The notes below the pieces were generated by a model. That model saw only the letters and a list, made by a program, of their open reading frames with translations, was not told the origin of the DNA and searched no databases. A stretch of DNA of 22,321 nucleotides from Burkholderia diffusa (GTDB lineage Bacteria; Pseudomonadota; Gammaproteobacteria; Burkholderiales; Burkholderiaceae). Position 1 is the stretch's first letter; each line of letters begins with the position of its first letter. The position numbers and the translations under genes are program-made. Below are positions 7,701 to 14,886 of this stretch, piece after piece. Where the stretch lies: contig NZ_CABVPN010000050.1 of the NCBI RefSeq assembly GCF_902499115.1, positions 1 through 22,321 on the forward strand, given 5' to 3'.

Positions 7701-9095
7701 TCATTGCGGCAACTGCAGCAGACGAATCAAATCTGTCGTCGTGCCGGCATGTTCGAGCACCCGCACAGCGGCCTCAAGGCGGTCCACCTGATCCGCCGGG
7801 AGCGCTTTCGACGCGAGGCGGCGAAACTTGGCCGCCATCTGTTCATCACTCATCGGACGCTGGTAACTTCCGAGAAAGTTGTCGACGGTCTTGCTCAATT
7901 TCTTTCCGCTGGTCAGCAGAATCTCGACATCGGCACCTCGCGCAAACGCTCTGCCCTTTTGCTCGCGCGCTTCGCTTCGCACCACATCGACACGCTTCGC
8001 GAATTCGACGAGATCCGGACGGTCAACGTTTTCCTCGATCATCTGATCGACGAATACCTCACCGTCAATCAGCTTCATGCCGACGCAGAAGCCGAGATGC
8101 ATCTGGGCCGCCGTCAGACCGTTGGGGATGTAGGGGGTCCAGAATGAATGGCGGACCGCATCCTCGGTCATTCGCACGGTAATTCGCTCGACGTCGGTCG
8201 CGGTTACGCCCGTTTCCTCCATGAGCTCCTCAATCGCGTCCAATGCGGACAGATTCGTGCCGACTGCAGCGTGCCTCTTGATCGAAATTCGCATCGTTTC
8301 CCAGCGCGTGCCGAGCTCGCTGGTCAGCGCCGACAAGTCGAATTGGTCGGCGGTCTGGGTGAAGGTGGTGCAATATCCGCCATAGGTTTCCTCGAACACG
8401 TCCTCGATGCCGGTAAACCCGTCCGCAGCGAGTAATGCCGAATACAGGCCACTTTGCGCGGCCTTCGCCGACAGCATCCGCTTCACCATCGAGCCGAACT
8501 GGGCGGCCATGATGCCGGACGCCTGGGCACCCGCAATGCCAAACGCATGGTAGATCTGCTCGCCGTCGAGCCCGAGGACGATGCCGGCCGCGACCGCCGC
8601 CGGAAATGGTCCGAAGATGCCGGGCGTATGCCAGCCCCGCACCAGCATCTTGTTGCCGTTCATGCACAGGCCCACGCGAGGGCCGACTTCGAAGCCTGCG
8701 ATGATGGCAGTCAGGAGGGTTTCGCCATCGACGTTTTCGGTGCCGACCAATTCGGCCGCCGCGAGCGCCGCCGGCAGCACGGCGGCGCAGCTGTGAATGG
8801 AAGCGGGATTCGCGTCGTCCAGCTCATAACCTTGAATCATCGTGCCGTTGAGCAGCGCCGCATTCACCGCAGATGCCGTTTCTCCCCTCCCCCACACCGA
8901 GGCTCGGCCGCCATCGGGTTCGAGCTTGCCGACGACGCCGGCCAGGATTCGGGTCCACTCGAGATTTGCGCCGAACAACCCGCATCCGAAACCATCGAGC
9001 ATGATCAGCTTCGCGCGATTGCGCACATCCTCGGGAACGTCGGCCAGTTTGAGTCCTGCTGCAAAATCTGCCAATTGACGCGTATATGACGTCAT
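7701..9095 (-). CDS. MmgE/PrpD family protein (2-methylcitrate dehydratase-like)
   Basis: A 464-residue full-length member of the MmgE/PrpD superfamily. The family includes 2-methylcitrate dehydratase, cis-aconitate decarboxylase and iminodisuccinate epimerase, all acting on polycarboxylic acids without a metal cluster. Visible signatures are the N-terminal all-helical domain with MLDGFGCGLFGA, the QGYELDDANPASIHSCAAVLPAAL segment (family motif E/D-DDxxxxxxxHPxxxxxPA, here with HS in place of HP), and GWHTPGIFGPFPAAVAAGIV. GGAGGAG at 9103-9109 with a 7-base spacer confirms the start. It is the last gene of the operon begun by the tandem HIBADH and lies 31 bases after a TctC gene, a common pairing in Burkholderiales. 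Which reaction it performs cannot be decided here. Confidence 0.9.
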   Translation of the reverse strand: MTSYTRQLADFAAGLKLADVPEDVRNRAKLIMLDGFGCGLFGANLEWTRILAGVVGKLEPDGGRASVWGRGETASAVNAALLNGTMIQGYELDDANPASIHSCAAVLPAALAAAELVGTENVDGETLLTAIIAGFEVGPRVGLCMNGNKMLVRGWHTPGIFGPFPAAVAAGIVLGLDGEQIYHAFGIAGAQASGIMAAQFGSMVKRMLSAKAAQSGLYSALLAADGFTGIEDVFEETYGGYCTTFTQTADQFDLSALTSELGTRWETMRISIKRHAAVGTNLSALDAIEELMEETGVTATDVERITVRMTEDAVRHSFWTPYIPNGLTAAQMHLGFCVGMKLIDGEVFVDQMIEENVDRPDLVEFAKRVDVVRSEAREQKGRAFARGADVEILLTSGKKLSKTVDNFLGSYQRPMSDEQMAAKFRRLASKALPADQVDRLEAAVRVLEHAGTTTDLIRLLQLPQ

Positions 9096-9126
9096 GAATC
9101 AACTCCTCCAAATTTCATTATGCAAA

Positions 9127-10107
9127 TCACTGCTTCGGCATGCCCACATAGGCGGCCAGCTTTGTTTTCTCGGCTTCATTTTTCAACAGGAGATCCGTGA
9201 ACTCTCGTGGCGACATCGTCACCGGCTCGAGCCCGTAGCTCCGAAGGCGGTCCGCCAACGCCTTGTCCGACAGCGCCGCCTGCAACGCCGTCGACAGGCG
9301 TTGAACGATGGCCGGCGGCGTTCCGGCCGGCGCCATCAGCCCTTGATACAGAACGTAGCTATAGTTGGGATAACCGGCCTCGGCGACCGTCGGCACGTCC
9401 GGAAGGGCAGCGAGGCGCTTCGGGGATGTCACCGCCAGCGCCCTCATCTTTCCTGCCTTCAGATACGGAGAACTGCTGATCAGCGCGTCGAAGATGACGG
9501 AAATGCGTCCACTCATTACTTCAGGCAGCGCCTCCCCGTTACCTTTGAATGGAACGTGCATCATCTTCAAGGCGCTCTGCTGGAGGAACGCAGCCGTCGC
9601 AAGGTGAGTCGTACTGCCAACACCTGCGGATCCGTAGGACAGCTTGTCCGGGTTCGCCTTCGCGTAAGCGGTCAGTTCGCCGAACGTCTTGAAGGGCTGG
9701 CTGGCGCCAACTTCGATCAGAAGCGGTGATGCGACCGACGGCCCCACTCCCGTGAAGTCCTTGCGGAGAACGAAGCCCGGATCACGCTTGACTGCTGACT
9801 GGAGGCCGAGCGTATCCGCCGACGTGGCCAGCAGCGTGTATCCATCCGGCGGCGCATCCTTCACATAGCGGATGCCGACCAAGCCGCCTCCGCCGCCACG
9901 ATTCTCGATAATCACCGGCTGTCCCAGGCTCTGTCCCAGCTTTGGCGCCAGCAAGCGGGTGACGGTGTCTGCCAGGCCGCCCGGCGCCGTCGCGACCACA
10001 ATATGCACCGGCTTGGTGGGAAACGGGTCGGACGCCGAAGCGGCCGCCGCGCTGAACAGGACGAATGCGCCCGCCGCCAGTCTGCGGCAAAACAATGCTT
10101 TTTTCAT
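9127..10107 (-). CDS. TctC/Bug-family solute-binding protein, copy A
   Basis: A 326-residue periplasmic binding protein of the tripartite tricarboxylate transporter (Bug) family, which captures carboxylates and related small acids. A signal peptide is seen at residues 1-26 (AGAFVLFSAAAASASA). The mature part has the ligand loop TAPGGLADTV at 40-49 and the usual IIENRGGGGGLVG, DGYTLL and HVPFKGNGEALPEVMSG segments. AAGGA at 10115-10119 supports the ATG. It is about 86% identical (280/326, counted by eye) to the next gene upstream. No TctA or TctB membrane genes are in this window, so it may work with a transporter encoded elsewhere or act as a sensor. Confidence 0.93.
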   Translation of the reverse strand: MKKALFCRRLAAGAFVLFSAAAASASDPFPTKPVHIVVATAPGGLADTVTRLLAPKLGQSLGQPVIIENRGGGGGLVGIRYVKDAPPDGYTLLATSADTLGLQSAVKRDPGFVLRKDFTGVGPSVASPLLIEVGASQPFKTFGELTAYAKANPDKLSYGSAGVGSTTHLATAAFLQQSALKMMHVPFKGNGEALPEVMSGRISVIFDALISSSPYLKAGKMRALAVTSPKRLAALPDVPTVAEAGYPNYSYVLYQGLMAPAGTPPAIVQRLSTALQAALSDKALADRLRSYGLEPVTMSPREFTDLLLKNEAEKTKLAAYVGMPKQ

Positions 10108-10141
10108 AAGAGGATCCTTTCTCCAAGTCCTTGATTTCCTG

Positions 10142-10189
10142 CTACGCCGCGTCGAGGATCCCTCGCACGTCGACGGCGTTCGTCACCTA
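10142..10189 (-). pseudogene. Stub of a second Fe-ADH gene (C-terminal end only)
   Basis: These 48 bases match the 3' end of the Fe-ADH gene (11221-11268) at 41 of 48 positions by hand alignment, without gaps and in the same frame. They encode VTNAVDVRGILDAA against VTNVADVRGILDAA in the intact gene. In each case a TctC start follows about 31-35 bases downstream. The stub shows that an ADH+TctC unit was duplicated and that most of one ADH copy was later lost. Confidence 0.8.
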
Positions 10190-10205
10190 CTTGCCGATCC
10201 GCCGG

Positions 10206-11186
10206 CTACTGCTTCGGCATACCTACATATGCGGCTAGCCTTGCTTTCCCAGCTTCGTTTTTCAAAAGAAGATTCGTGAACGCCGTGGGCGACATGGCCA
10301 CCGGCTCGAGCCCGTAGCTTCGAAGGCGGTCCGCCAGCACCTTGTCCGACAGCGCCGCCTGCAACGCCGCCGACAGGCGTTGAACGACGGCCGGCGGCGT
10401 TCCGGCCGGCGCCATCAGCCCTTGATACACAACGTAGCTGTAGTCGGGATAACCGGCCTCGGCGACCGTCGGCACGTCCGGAAGGGCAGCGAGGCGCTTC
10501 GGGGATGTCACCGCCAGCGCTCTCAGCTTCCCTGCCTTCAGATAGGGGGAACTGCTGACTGGCGCGTCGAAGATGACGGAGATGCGTCCACTCATTACTT
10601 CAGGCAGCGCTTCCCCGTTACCTTTGAACGGAACGTGCATCATCTTCAGAGCGGTCCGCTGCAGAAATGCGGCCGTCGCAAAGTGAGTCGCACTGCCCAC
10701 GCCGCCGGATCCGTAGGTCAGCTTGTCCGGGTTCGCCTTCGCGTAAGCGGTCAGTTCACCGAACGTCTTGAAGGGCTGGCCGGTGCCGACGTTGAGCAAA
10801 AGCGGCGATTCGACCATCGGCCCCACTCCCGCAAAGTCCCTGCGGAGAACGAAGCCCGGATCACGCTTGACTGCTGACTGGAGGCCGAGCGTATCCGCCG
10901 AAGTGGCCAGCAGCGTGTATCCATCCGGTGGCGCGTCCTTCACATAGCGAATGCCGACCAAGCCGCCTGCGCCGCCGCGATTCTCGATAATCACCGGCTG
11001 CCCCAGGCTCTGCCCCAGCTTTGGCGCCAGCAAACGCGTGACCGTATCGACCATGCCTCCAGGCGCCATCGCCACCACGATATGCACCGGCTTGACCGGA
11101 AACGCGTCGGTTGCCGAAGCGGTGGTTGCACTGACCACCACGAAGGCGCACGCCGCGAATCGACAGTCAAAAGAAGCGTGCTTCAC
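10206..11186 (-). CDS. TctC/Bug-family solute-binding protein, copy B
   Basis: A 326-residue paralogue of the downstream TctC gene, with signal peptide (AACAFVVVSATTASA) and the same Bug fold. The differences cluster in the signal peptide, in the first ligand loop (MAPGGMVDTV here against TAPGGLADTV), around residues 115-140, and near the C-terminus. Long blocks such as TRLLAPKLGQSLGQPVIIEN are identical, as expected of a recent duplication or gene conversion. The start is a GTG preceded by GGAGG (11193-11197, 6-base spacer). It lies 31 bases after the Fe-ADH-like gene in the same operon. Loop changes hint that the two copies may bind different acids; this is an inference. Confidence 0.93.
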   Translation of the reverse strand: MKHASFDCRFAACAFVVVSATTASATDAFPVKPVHIVVAMAPGGMVDTVTRLLAPKLGQSLGQPVIIENRGGAGGLVGIRYVKDAPPDGYTLLATSADTLGLQSAVKRDPGFVLRRDFAGVGPMVESPLLLNVGTGQPFKTFGELTAYAKANPDKLTYGSGGVGSATHFATAAFLQRTALKMMHVPFKGNGEALPEVMSGRISVIFDAPVSSSPYLKAGKLRALAVTSPKRLAALPDVPTVAEAGYPDYSYVVYQGLMAPAGTPPAVVQRLSAALQAALSDKVLADRLRSYGLEPVAMSPTAFTNLLLKNEAGKARLAAYVGMPKQ

Positions 11187-11217
11187 GAGAAGCCTCCGTC
11201 TCCGAGATTGTTATTGC

Positions 11218-12405
11218 CTACCACGCTGCGTCGAGGATCCCCCGCACATCGGCGACGTTCGTCACCTCACGGGGGCTACGCTTGATGAACCAGTCCTGCA
11301 TCGCCGCTTCCGCGATCGGATCGAGAGCCTCCCGGGCCACGCCGATGTCGCGAAGTCTCCGGGGAATGTCCACTTTCGCAAGCAGGCGCTCAAGGGTCTC
11401 GACGGCCGACATCGCGTACATCTGTGCCGAATCGGTAGCCAGCGGAATCCATAGGCTTTCGGCAATACGCCCGACCGTATAGTGCGTTGCCGAGCTATTG
11501 AAACCCATCGTGTGCGGCAGCACGATTGCGTTGATGATCCCGTTCGACACGTCGCTTCGATGACCGATTGCATGTGCGAGTACCGACGAAAGCCCGCCGC
11601 CCGACTGCTCGGTACCCCGGCCGCAAAGAACGGCGGCGATCGCCAAACGTTCCCGAGCCGCGACATCTTCGGGCGACATGCGGTCGATGTTGCGCGCGAC
11701 AAGTCGTAGCGCTTGCGTCAACATCGCCTCCGACACGAGGTCGCAGCGCGGCGACTCCAGCGCCTCGACTGCAGTGGAAAGCGTGTTGAGCGTCGCACCC
11801 TCGACGAGCGCCGCCGGTGCGGTGCCAAGAAACCCTGGGTGAAGGAAGATTGCCTTGGCCCGCGTCTTCGGATCGAACAAGGCAAGCCGCTGTCCCGTCT
11901 CGTCGTCGTGCACGGCGCTTCCCGCCTTGACGAACGCCGTACTGGGTGTGGTCGGCACAACGAATTGCGCGAGCTTGGGAGCGGCAAGCCGAGGACTATC
12001 GAACGCTCCGTCCGGGAGCCTACGGGTGCAAAGCTCGTGCGCAGGCCGCTTCTCCGCGAGCAGGATGCTTGCCGCACGCGCCGTGACGGCGGCCGACCCA
12101 CCGCCCACCGCGATCACGGCGTCTGCGTCCAGTGCGCTCAGCGCACGCGCCGCTTCTTCCACGGCGTGCACGGGACTATTCGGCCGAACCGTCGGAGATT
12201 CGCCGACCAGCAAGGGGCCGAGCACATCGCGCAACTGCTGCATCGCATTGGACGAGCCGACTGACCGACCGCTGACGATCACTGCACGCTGACACCCACT
12301 GCGCTTCATCTCCCTCGCCAAGGCAGCGAGACTTTCCTCACCGCAGTACAGTCGCAATTCCGGGGCAATGTGTTGAAAGGAGATCGATCGAGAGGTCTGG
12401 TTCAT
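11218..12405 (-). CDS. Iron-containing-ADH-fold dehydrogenase with an altered metal site (maleylacetate-reductase-like)
   Basis: A 395-residue protein of the iron-dependent alcohol dehydrogenase / maleylacetate reductase superfamily. The NAD-binding loop AVGGGSA (99-105), VVPTTPSTAF and NAIVLPHTMGFN are typical. At the expected metal ligands, Asp and His of the family helix (D-x-x-x-H before A-[IV]-E-A) read Asn207 and Thr211. The later H of the usual PHG reads Asn288 (SNG). Only His278 and His282 of the H-x-x-x-H motif remain, so iron binding is unlikely. Maleylacetate reductases also work without metal. The start is uncertain: ATG 12405 fits the homology but has no Shine-Dalgarno, and the frame is open upstream to 12555 (other starts 12465, 12555). 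The substrate is probably a hydroxy or keto acid. Confidence 0.85.
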   Translation of the reverse strand: MNQTSRSISFQHIAPELRLYCGEESLAALAREMKRSGCQRAVIVSGRSVGSSNAMQQLRDVLGPLLVGESPTVRPNSPVHAVEEAARALSALDADAVIAVGGGSAAVTARAASILLAEKRPAHELCTRRLPDGAFDSPRLAAPKLAQFVVPTTPSTAFVKAGSAVHDDETGQRLALFDPKTRAKAIFLHPGFLGTAPAALVEGATLNTLSTAVEALESPRCDLVSEAMLTQALRLVARNIDRMSPEDVAARERLAIAAVLCGRGTEQSGGGLSSVLAHAIGHRSDVSNGIINAIVLPHTMGFNSSATHYTVGRIAESLWIPLATDSAQMYAMSAVETLERLLAKVDIPRRLRDIGVAREALDPIAEAAMQDWFIKRSPREVTNVADVRGILDAAW

Positions 12406-12610
12406 TGTCTGTATGCGCAAACGCGTGGAACGAGGTTGCCCATCAACTTGCAATTGACGTGCCATGCTTGCCGCAGCAACGTCGCAGTCTACGGGCGCCG
12501 ACAAACTGTCCACGCCGGCGACGGCCTGCCCAATTCGTGTCCACCGCGGCGACACGTGCCGCTCGCCGCGCCTTCATCGCTGCCGCACCGGTGCGTGCAG
12601 AATGGCCCGC

Positions 12611-14437
12611 TCATGCAGCGGCAAACGTGATCCCCGCCCGCGCTTCGAACAGCCTGGCCAGTTCGTCGATATTGGCGTCTCCCCCGAGCTCGTTCGCTCC
12701 GGCCTCGACCGCATTACGGACCGCATTCGCAATCAACATCGGCGCACCGCAATTCATGGCGGTCTCACATGCAAGCCGAAGGTCCTTCACCATGAGTTCC
12801 AGACGCAGGGTTGCCGACCGGCCGCCCGCCGCGAGGACAGGAACGACACGCTCGAACGTAGCGCTCCACCCTGAACCGCTGTTGATCACTTTCTCCATGT
12901 CCCGGAGTTTCAGGCCGTTTTTGATACCCATCGCCACGGCTTCATACGCGATCAGCCGATTGCACGCACCCAATGCGTTCTTGACCAGTTTGGCGATATG
13001 CCCATATCCGGTGTCACCGCAATACACCACGTTCGGGCTGATGGATTCGAGAAGCGGCCGAACGCGTGCGCACATGTCCTGCGCCCCGCTGCACATGATC
13101 GCCACGGTACCTGCGTGCGCGCCGCTCGGACCGCCTGAAACGGGTGCGTCCACTAGCGCCACGCCCAGCGCCTTGAGTTCCTCTGCCATGAGGCGCGTGG
13201 CGGACGGATCACCCGTCGTCTGATCGATGACGATCTTGCCTGCGGCGAGGCCTTCCCTCAACCCCCCCTTTCCGAACAGAACCTCTCGGACGACTGTCGA
13301 GTCGGGCACGCAAATCATGATGACGTCGCAGTCGCGTGCCAGCGAGGGCAAATCCGACGCCGCGACTGCGCCGTCGGCTTCGAGATCGCGGACGATATCG
13401 GGCCGCACATCGAACACCTGCACCTTTCGAAACTTCATCAGGCGCCGCACCAGCGCCGCGCCCATGGCGCCAAGTCCGACATAGCCGACCGTCAGCTCGT
13501 CCCGCCCCGCCATCGCTGCCGTCGCTGCCGTCGCTGCCGGCAGCGACATCGCATCATCACGCAGCCGCGTGCCCGCCATCGACTCGATCAGCTTGACGAC
13601 ATCCTCGAGCCGGGCATCCTGCCCCAGCGTATTGACGCCGGTCTGCAGCAAGCCGAGCGCGATGCTCGACACAGGCATCGGCGCGCCGGCATCCATGCCG
13701 AGTTCGATCGCTTGACGAACGTCCTTCACCATCAGGGGAAGCGCGAAGTTGGTCGCGGCCCTGCCTTCGACAATGGCCGGCAACATGGTCTCCGTGATGC
13801 GGTTCCGTGCAGTGCTCTTGTTGAGCAAGTCAGTCAAGGTCGCGAGCGGCAGTCCCGACTTTCTTCCCATCGCGACGATTTCCAGCGTCGCCAGGCGGCA
13901 TGCCGCGTTCATCACGTTGTTGACCAGCTTGATTGCCTGCCCGTCGCCGACCCGTTCCCCGCATCGGAAGACGTTCGAACTGATTGCATGCAGGATCGGC
14001 GATACTGTCTGATAGGCACTGTCGGGACCGGAGACCATGATGGTCACCTTGCCCGCGCGAGCGGCGGCCAGACCGCCCGCCACCGGCGCGTCGATCATCG
14101 CGACACCCTTTGCCTCCAACTGGCGTGCGATGTCCCGGGTTTGCTCCGGCACACCGCTCGTCTGATCGATGATGATCTTTCCCGGCGTCAACCCTTGCGC
14201 CAGCCCTTGTGCGCCGAAGATCACCTGCCGCACGTTCTCCGTGCGCGGCAGACACAGCATCAGGACGTCGCAGCGATGCGCCAGCTCGGCTGCGGATGAT
14301 GCTACGCCCGCACCGAGCTTCTCGAACTCGGCTACAGCGGCAGTATTGATATCCCAGACGCACAGGTCGTACGTGCCGATGAGTCTTTGCGCCAACGGCG
14401 CCCCCATCGCGCCCAAACCGATATACCCGACTTTCAT
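12611..14437 (-). CDS. Tandem two-domain beta-hydroxyacid dehydrogenase (HIBADH family fusion)
   Basis: A 608-residue protein made of two complete 3-hydroxyisobutyrate-dehydrogenase-type units, each about 290 residues, where the family is normally single. Unit 1 has the NAD loop GLGAMG at 7-12, substrate motif DAPVAGG at 116-122 and catalytic Lys170 with Asn174. Unit 2 has GLGAMG at 321-326, DAPVSGG at 430-436 and Lys483 with Asn487. Both units therefore look active. They are joined by an Ala/Thr-rich linker (about 296-312) encoded by a 9-bp repeat. The true start is ATG 14437 with AAAGGGG at 14444-14450; the frame open to 14572 has no homology. It is the first gene of the minus-strand operon and probably oxidises beta-hydroxy acids with NAD(P). 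Confidence 0.93.
   Translation of the reverse strand: MKVGYIGLGAMGAPLAQRLIGTYDLCVWDINTAAVAEFEKLGAGVASSAAELAHRCDVLMLCLPRTENVRQVIFGAQGLAQGLTPGKIIIDQTSGVPEQTRDIARQLEAKGVAMIDAPVAGGLAAARAGKVTIMVSGPDSAYQTVSPILHAISSNVFRCGERVGDGQAIKLVNNVMNAACRLATLEIVAMGRKSGLPLATLTDLLNKSTARNRITETMLPAIVEGRAATNFALPLMVKDVRQAIELGMDAGAPMPVSSIALGLLQTGVNTLGQDARLEDVVKLIESMAGTRLRDDAMSLPAATAATAAMAGRDELTVGYVGLGAMGAALVRRLMKFRKVQVFDVRPDIVRDLEADGAVAASDLPSLARDCDVIMICVPDSTVVREVLFGKGGLREGLAAGKIVIDQTTGDPSATRLMAEELKALGVALVDAPVSGGPSGAHAGTVAIMCSGAQDMCARVRPLLESISPNVVYCGDTGYGHIAKLVKNALGACNRLIAYEAVAMGIKNGLKLRDMEKVINSGSGWSATFERVVPVLAAGGRSATLRLELMVKDLRLACETAMNCGAPMLIANAVRNAVEAGANELGGDANIDELARLFEARAGITFAAA
13513..13539. repeat. Three perfect 9-bp tandem repeats in the inter-domain linker
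   Basis: TCGCTGCCG occurs three times in a row. On the coding strand it gives the linker AATAATAA. The unit is a multiple of three, so slippage would lengthen or shorten the linker without breaking the frame. Confidence 0.85.
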
Positions 14438-14547
14438 ATACAGCCCCTTTTCCAAAATATGCCGCGTCGCGGTTTCATTCCGCTCAGCCGCGAATCGATT
14501 GCAGGTTCCGTACCAGCTTTGTTGGGCGCCACCCCATACGCCCCCAC

Positions 14548-14565
14548 GGCGATAGCGCGATCGCC
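14548..14565. promoter_or_regulatory. Palindromic enhancer candidate, copy 2 (GGCGAT-N6-ATCGCC)
   Basis: GGCGATAGCGCGATCGCC is a perfect dyad with 6-bp arms and a 6-bp spacer, the same arms and spacing as at 7437-7454. GCGATAGC at 14549-14556 also pairs with GCTATCGC at 14574-14581, giving a second, wider inverted repeat with a 17-base spacer. Proposed as the binding site for the sigma-54 activator encoded at 5696-7414. Confidence 0.5.
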
Positions 14566-14692
14566 GGAACATAGCTATCGCTCGCGCATGTCGTCGGAAA
14601 ACACAGTTGTCCGCATCAGCGACGGTCGAATGACTCCGGGCGTGCCTTCATGCGACGCTTCTCCTCAGATCGGCAGCACATCCGGCGCCCGT

Positions 14693-14707
14693 TGGCATCG
14701 CAATTGC
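14693..14707 (+). promoter_or_regulatory. Sigma-54 (-24/-12) promoter for the LivK-type SBP / SDR operon
   Basis: The plus strand reads TGGCATCGCAATTGC followed by T. It has GG and GC at canonical spacing and full TGGCA and TTGC half-sites. The expected transcript would start near 14720, about 165 bases before the SBP start. Confidence 0.75.
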
Positions 14708-14720
14708 TTCATCACTGCCA
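14706..14720 (-). promoter_or_regulatory. Possible weak sigma-54 promoter for the HIBADH operon
   Basis: The minus strand reads TGGCAGTGATGAAGC. The -24 half is perfect and the -12 GC is correctly spaced, but TTGC is replaced by AAGC. It overlaps the plus-strand promoter by two bases. It is the only -24/-12-like site noticed ahead of the minus-strand operon. Confidence 0.3.
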
Positions 14721-14874
14721 GATCGGTTATCGCCGGGCCGAAAAACGGCTATCCGTTTTCGGTCGAATCACGAAGCCAATCTTTTTCGCGCCCAGCGCTA
14801 GGTATTTCGGGGCGATTCGGGTGTTCGGATGAGGTAGCGCCCTTTACGGACTTGCACCCATTGATAACTACCAG

Positions 14875-14880
14875 AAGGAG
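14875..14880 (+). promoter_or_regulatory. Shine-Dalgarno site that fixes the SBP start
   Basis: AAGGAG lies 6 bases before ATG 14887. This favours the ATG over the TTG at 14884, which would leave only 3 bases. Confidence 0.6.
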
Positions 14881-14886
14881 ACTTTG

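Larger units (their letters stand above)
14438..14886. promoter_or_regulatory. Divergent control region (449 bp) between the HIBADH operon and the LivK/SDR operon
   Basis: No coding frame here is supported. It contains the palindrome copy at 14548-14565, an extra half-site series ending GCTATCGC at 14574-14581, the plus-strand sigma-54-type promoter at 14693-14707, and a weaker minus-strand -24/-12 candidate at 14706-14720. The palindrome lies about 130 bases upstream of the plus-strand -24 element, a typical enhancer distance for sigma-54 activators. Confidence 0.6.

Noticed and set aside
13513..13539. Tandem repeats as a possible CRISPR array
   Set aside because: The units are 9 bp and contiguous, without spacers, and lie inside a coding sequence.
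14438..14572. N-terminal extension of the tandem HIBADH
   Set aside because: It has no homology, and a good Shine-Dalgarno sits just before ATG 14437. The stretch also contains the regulatory palindrome.
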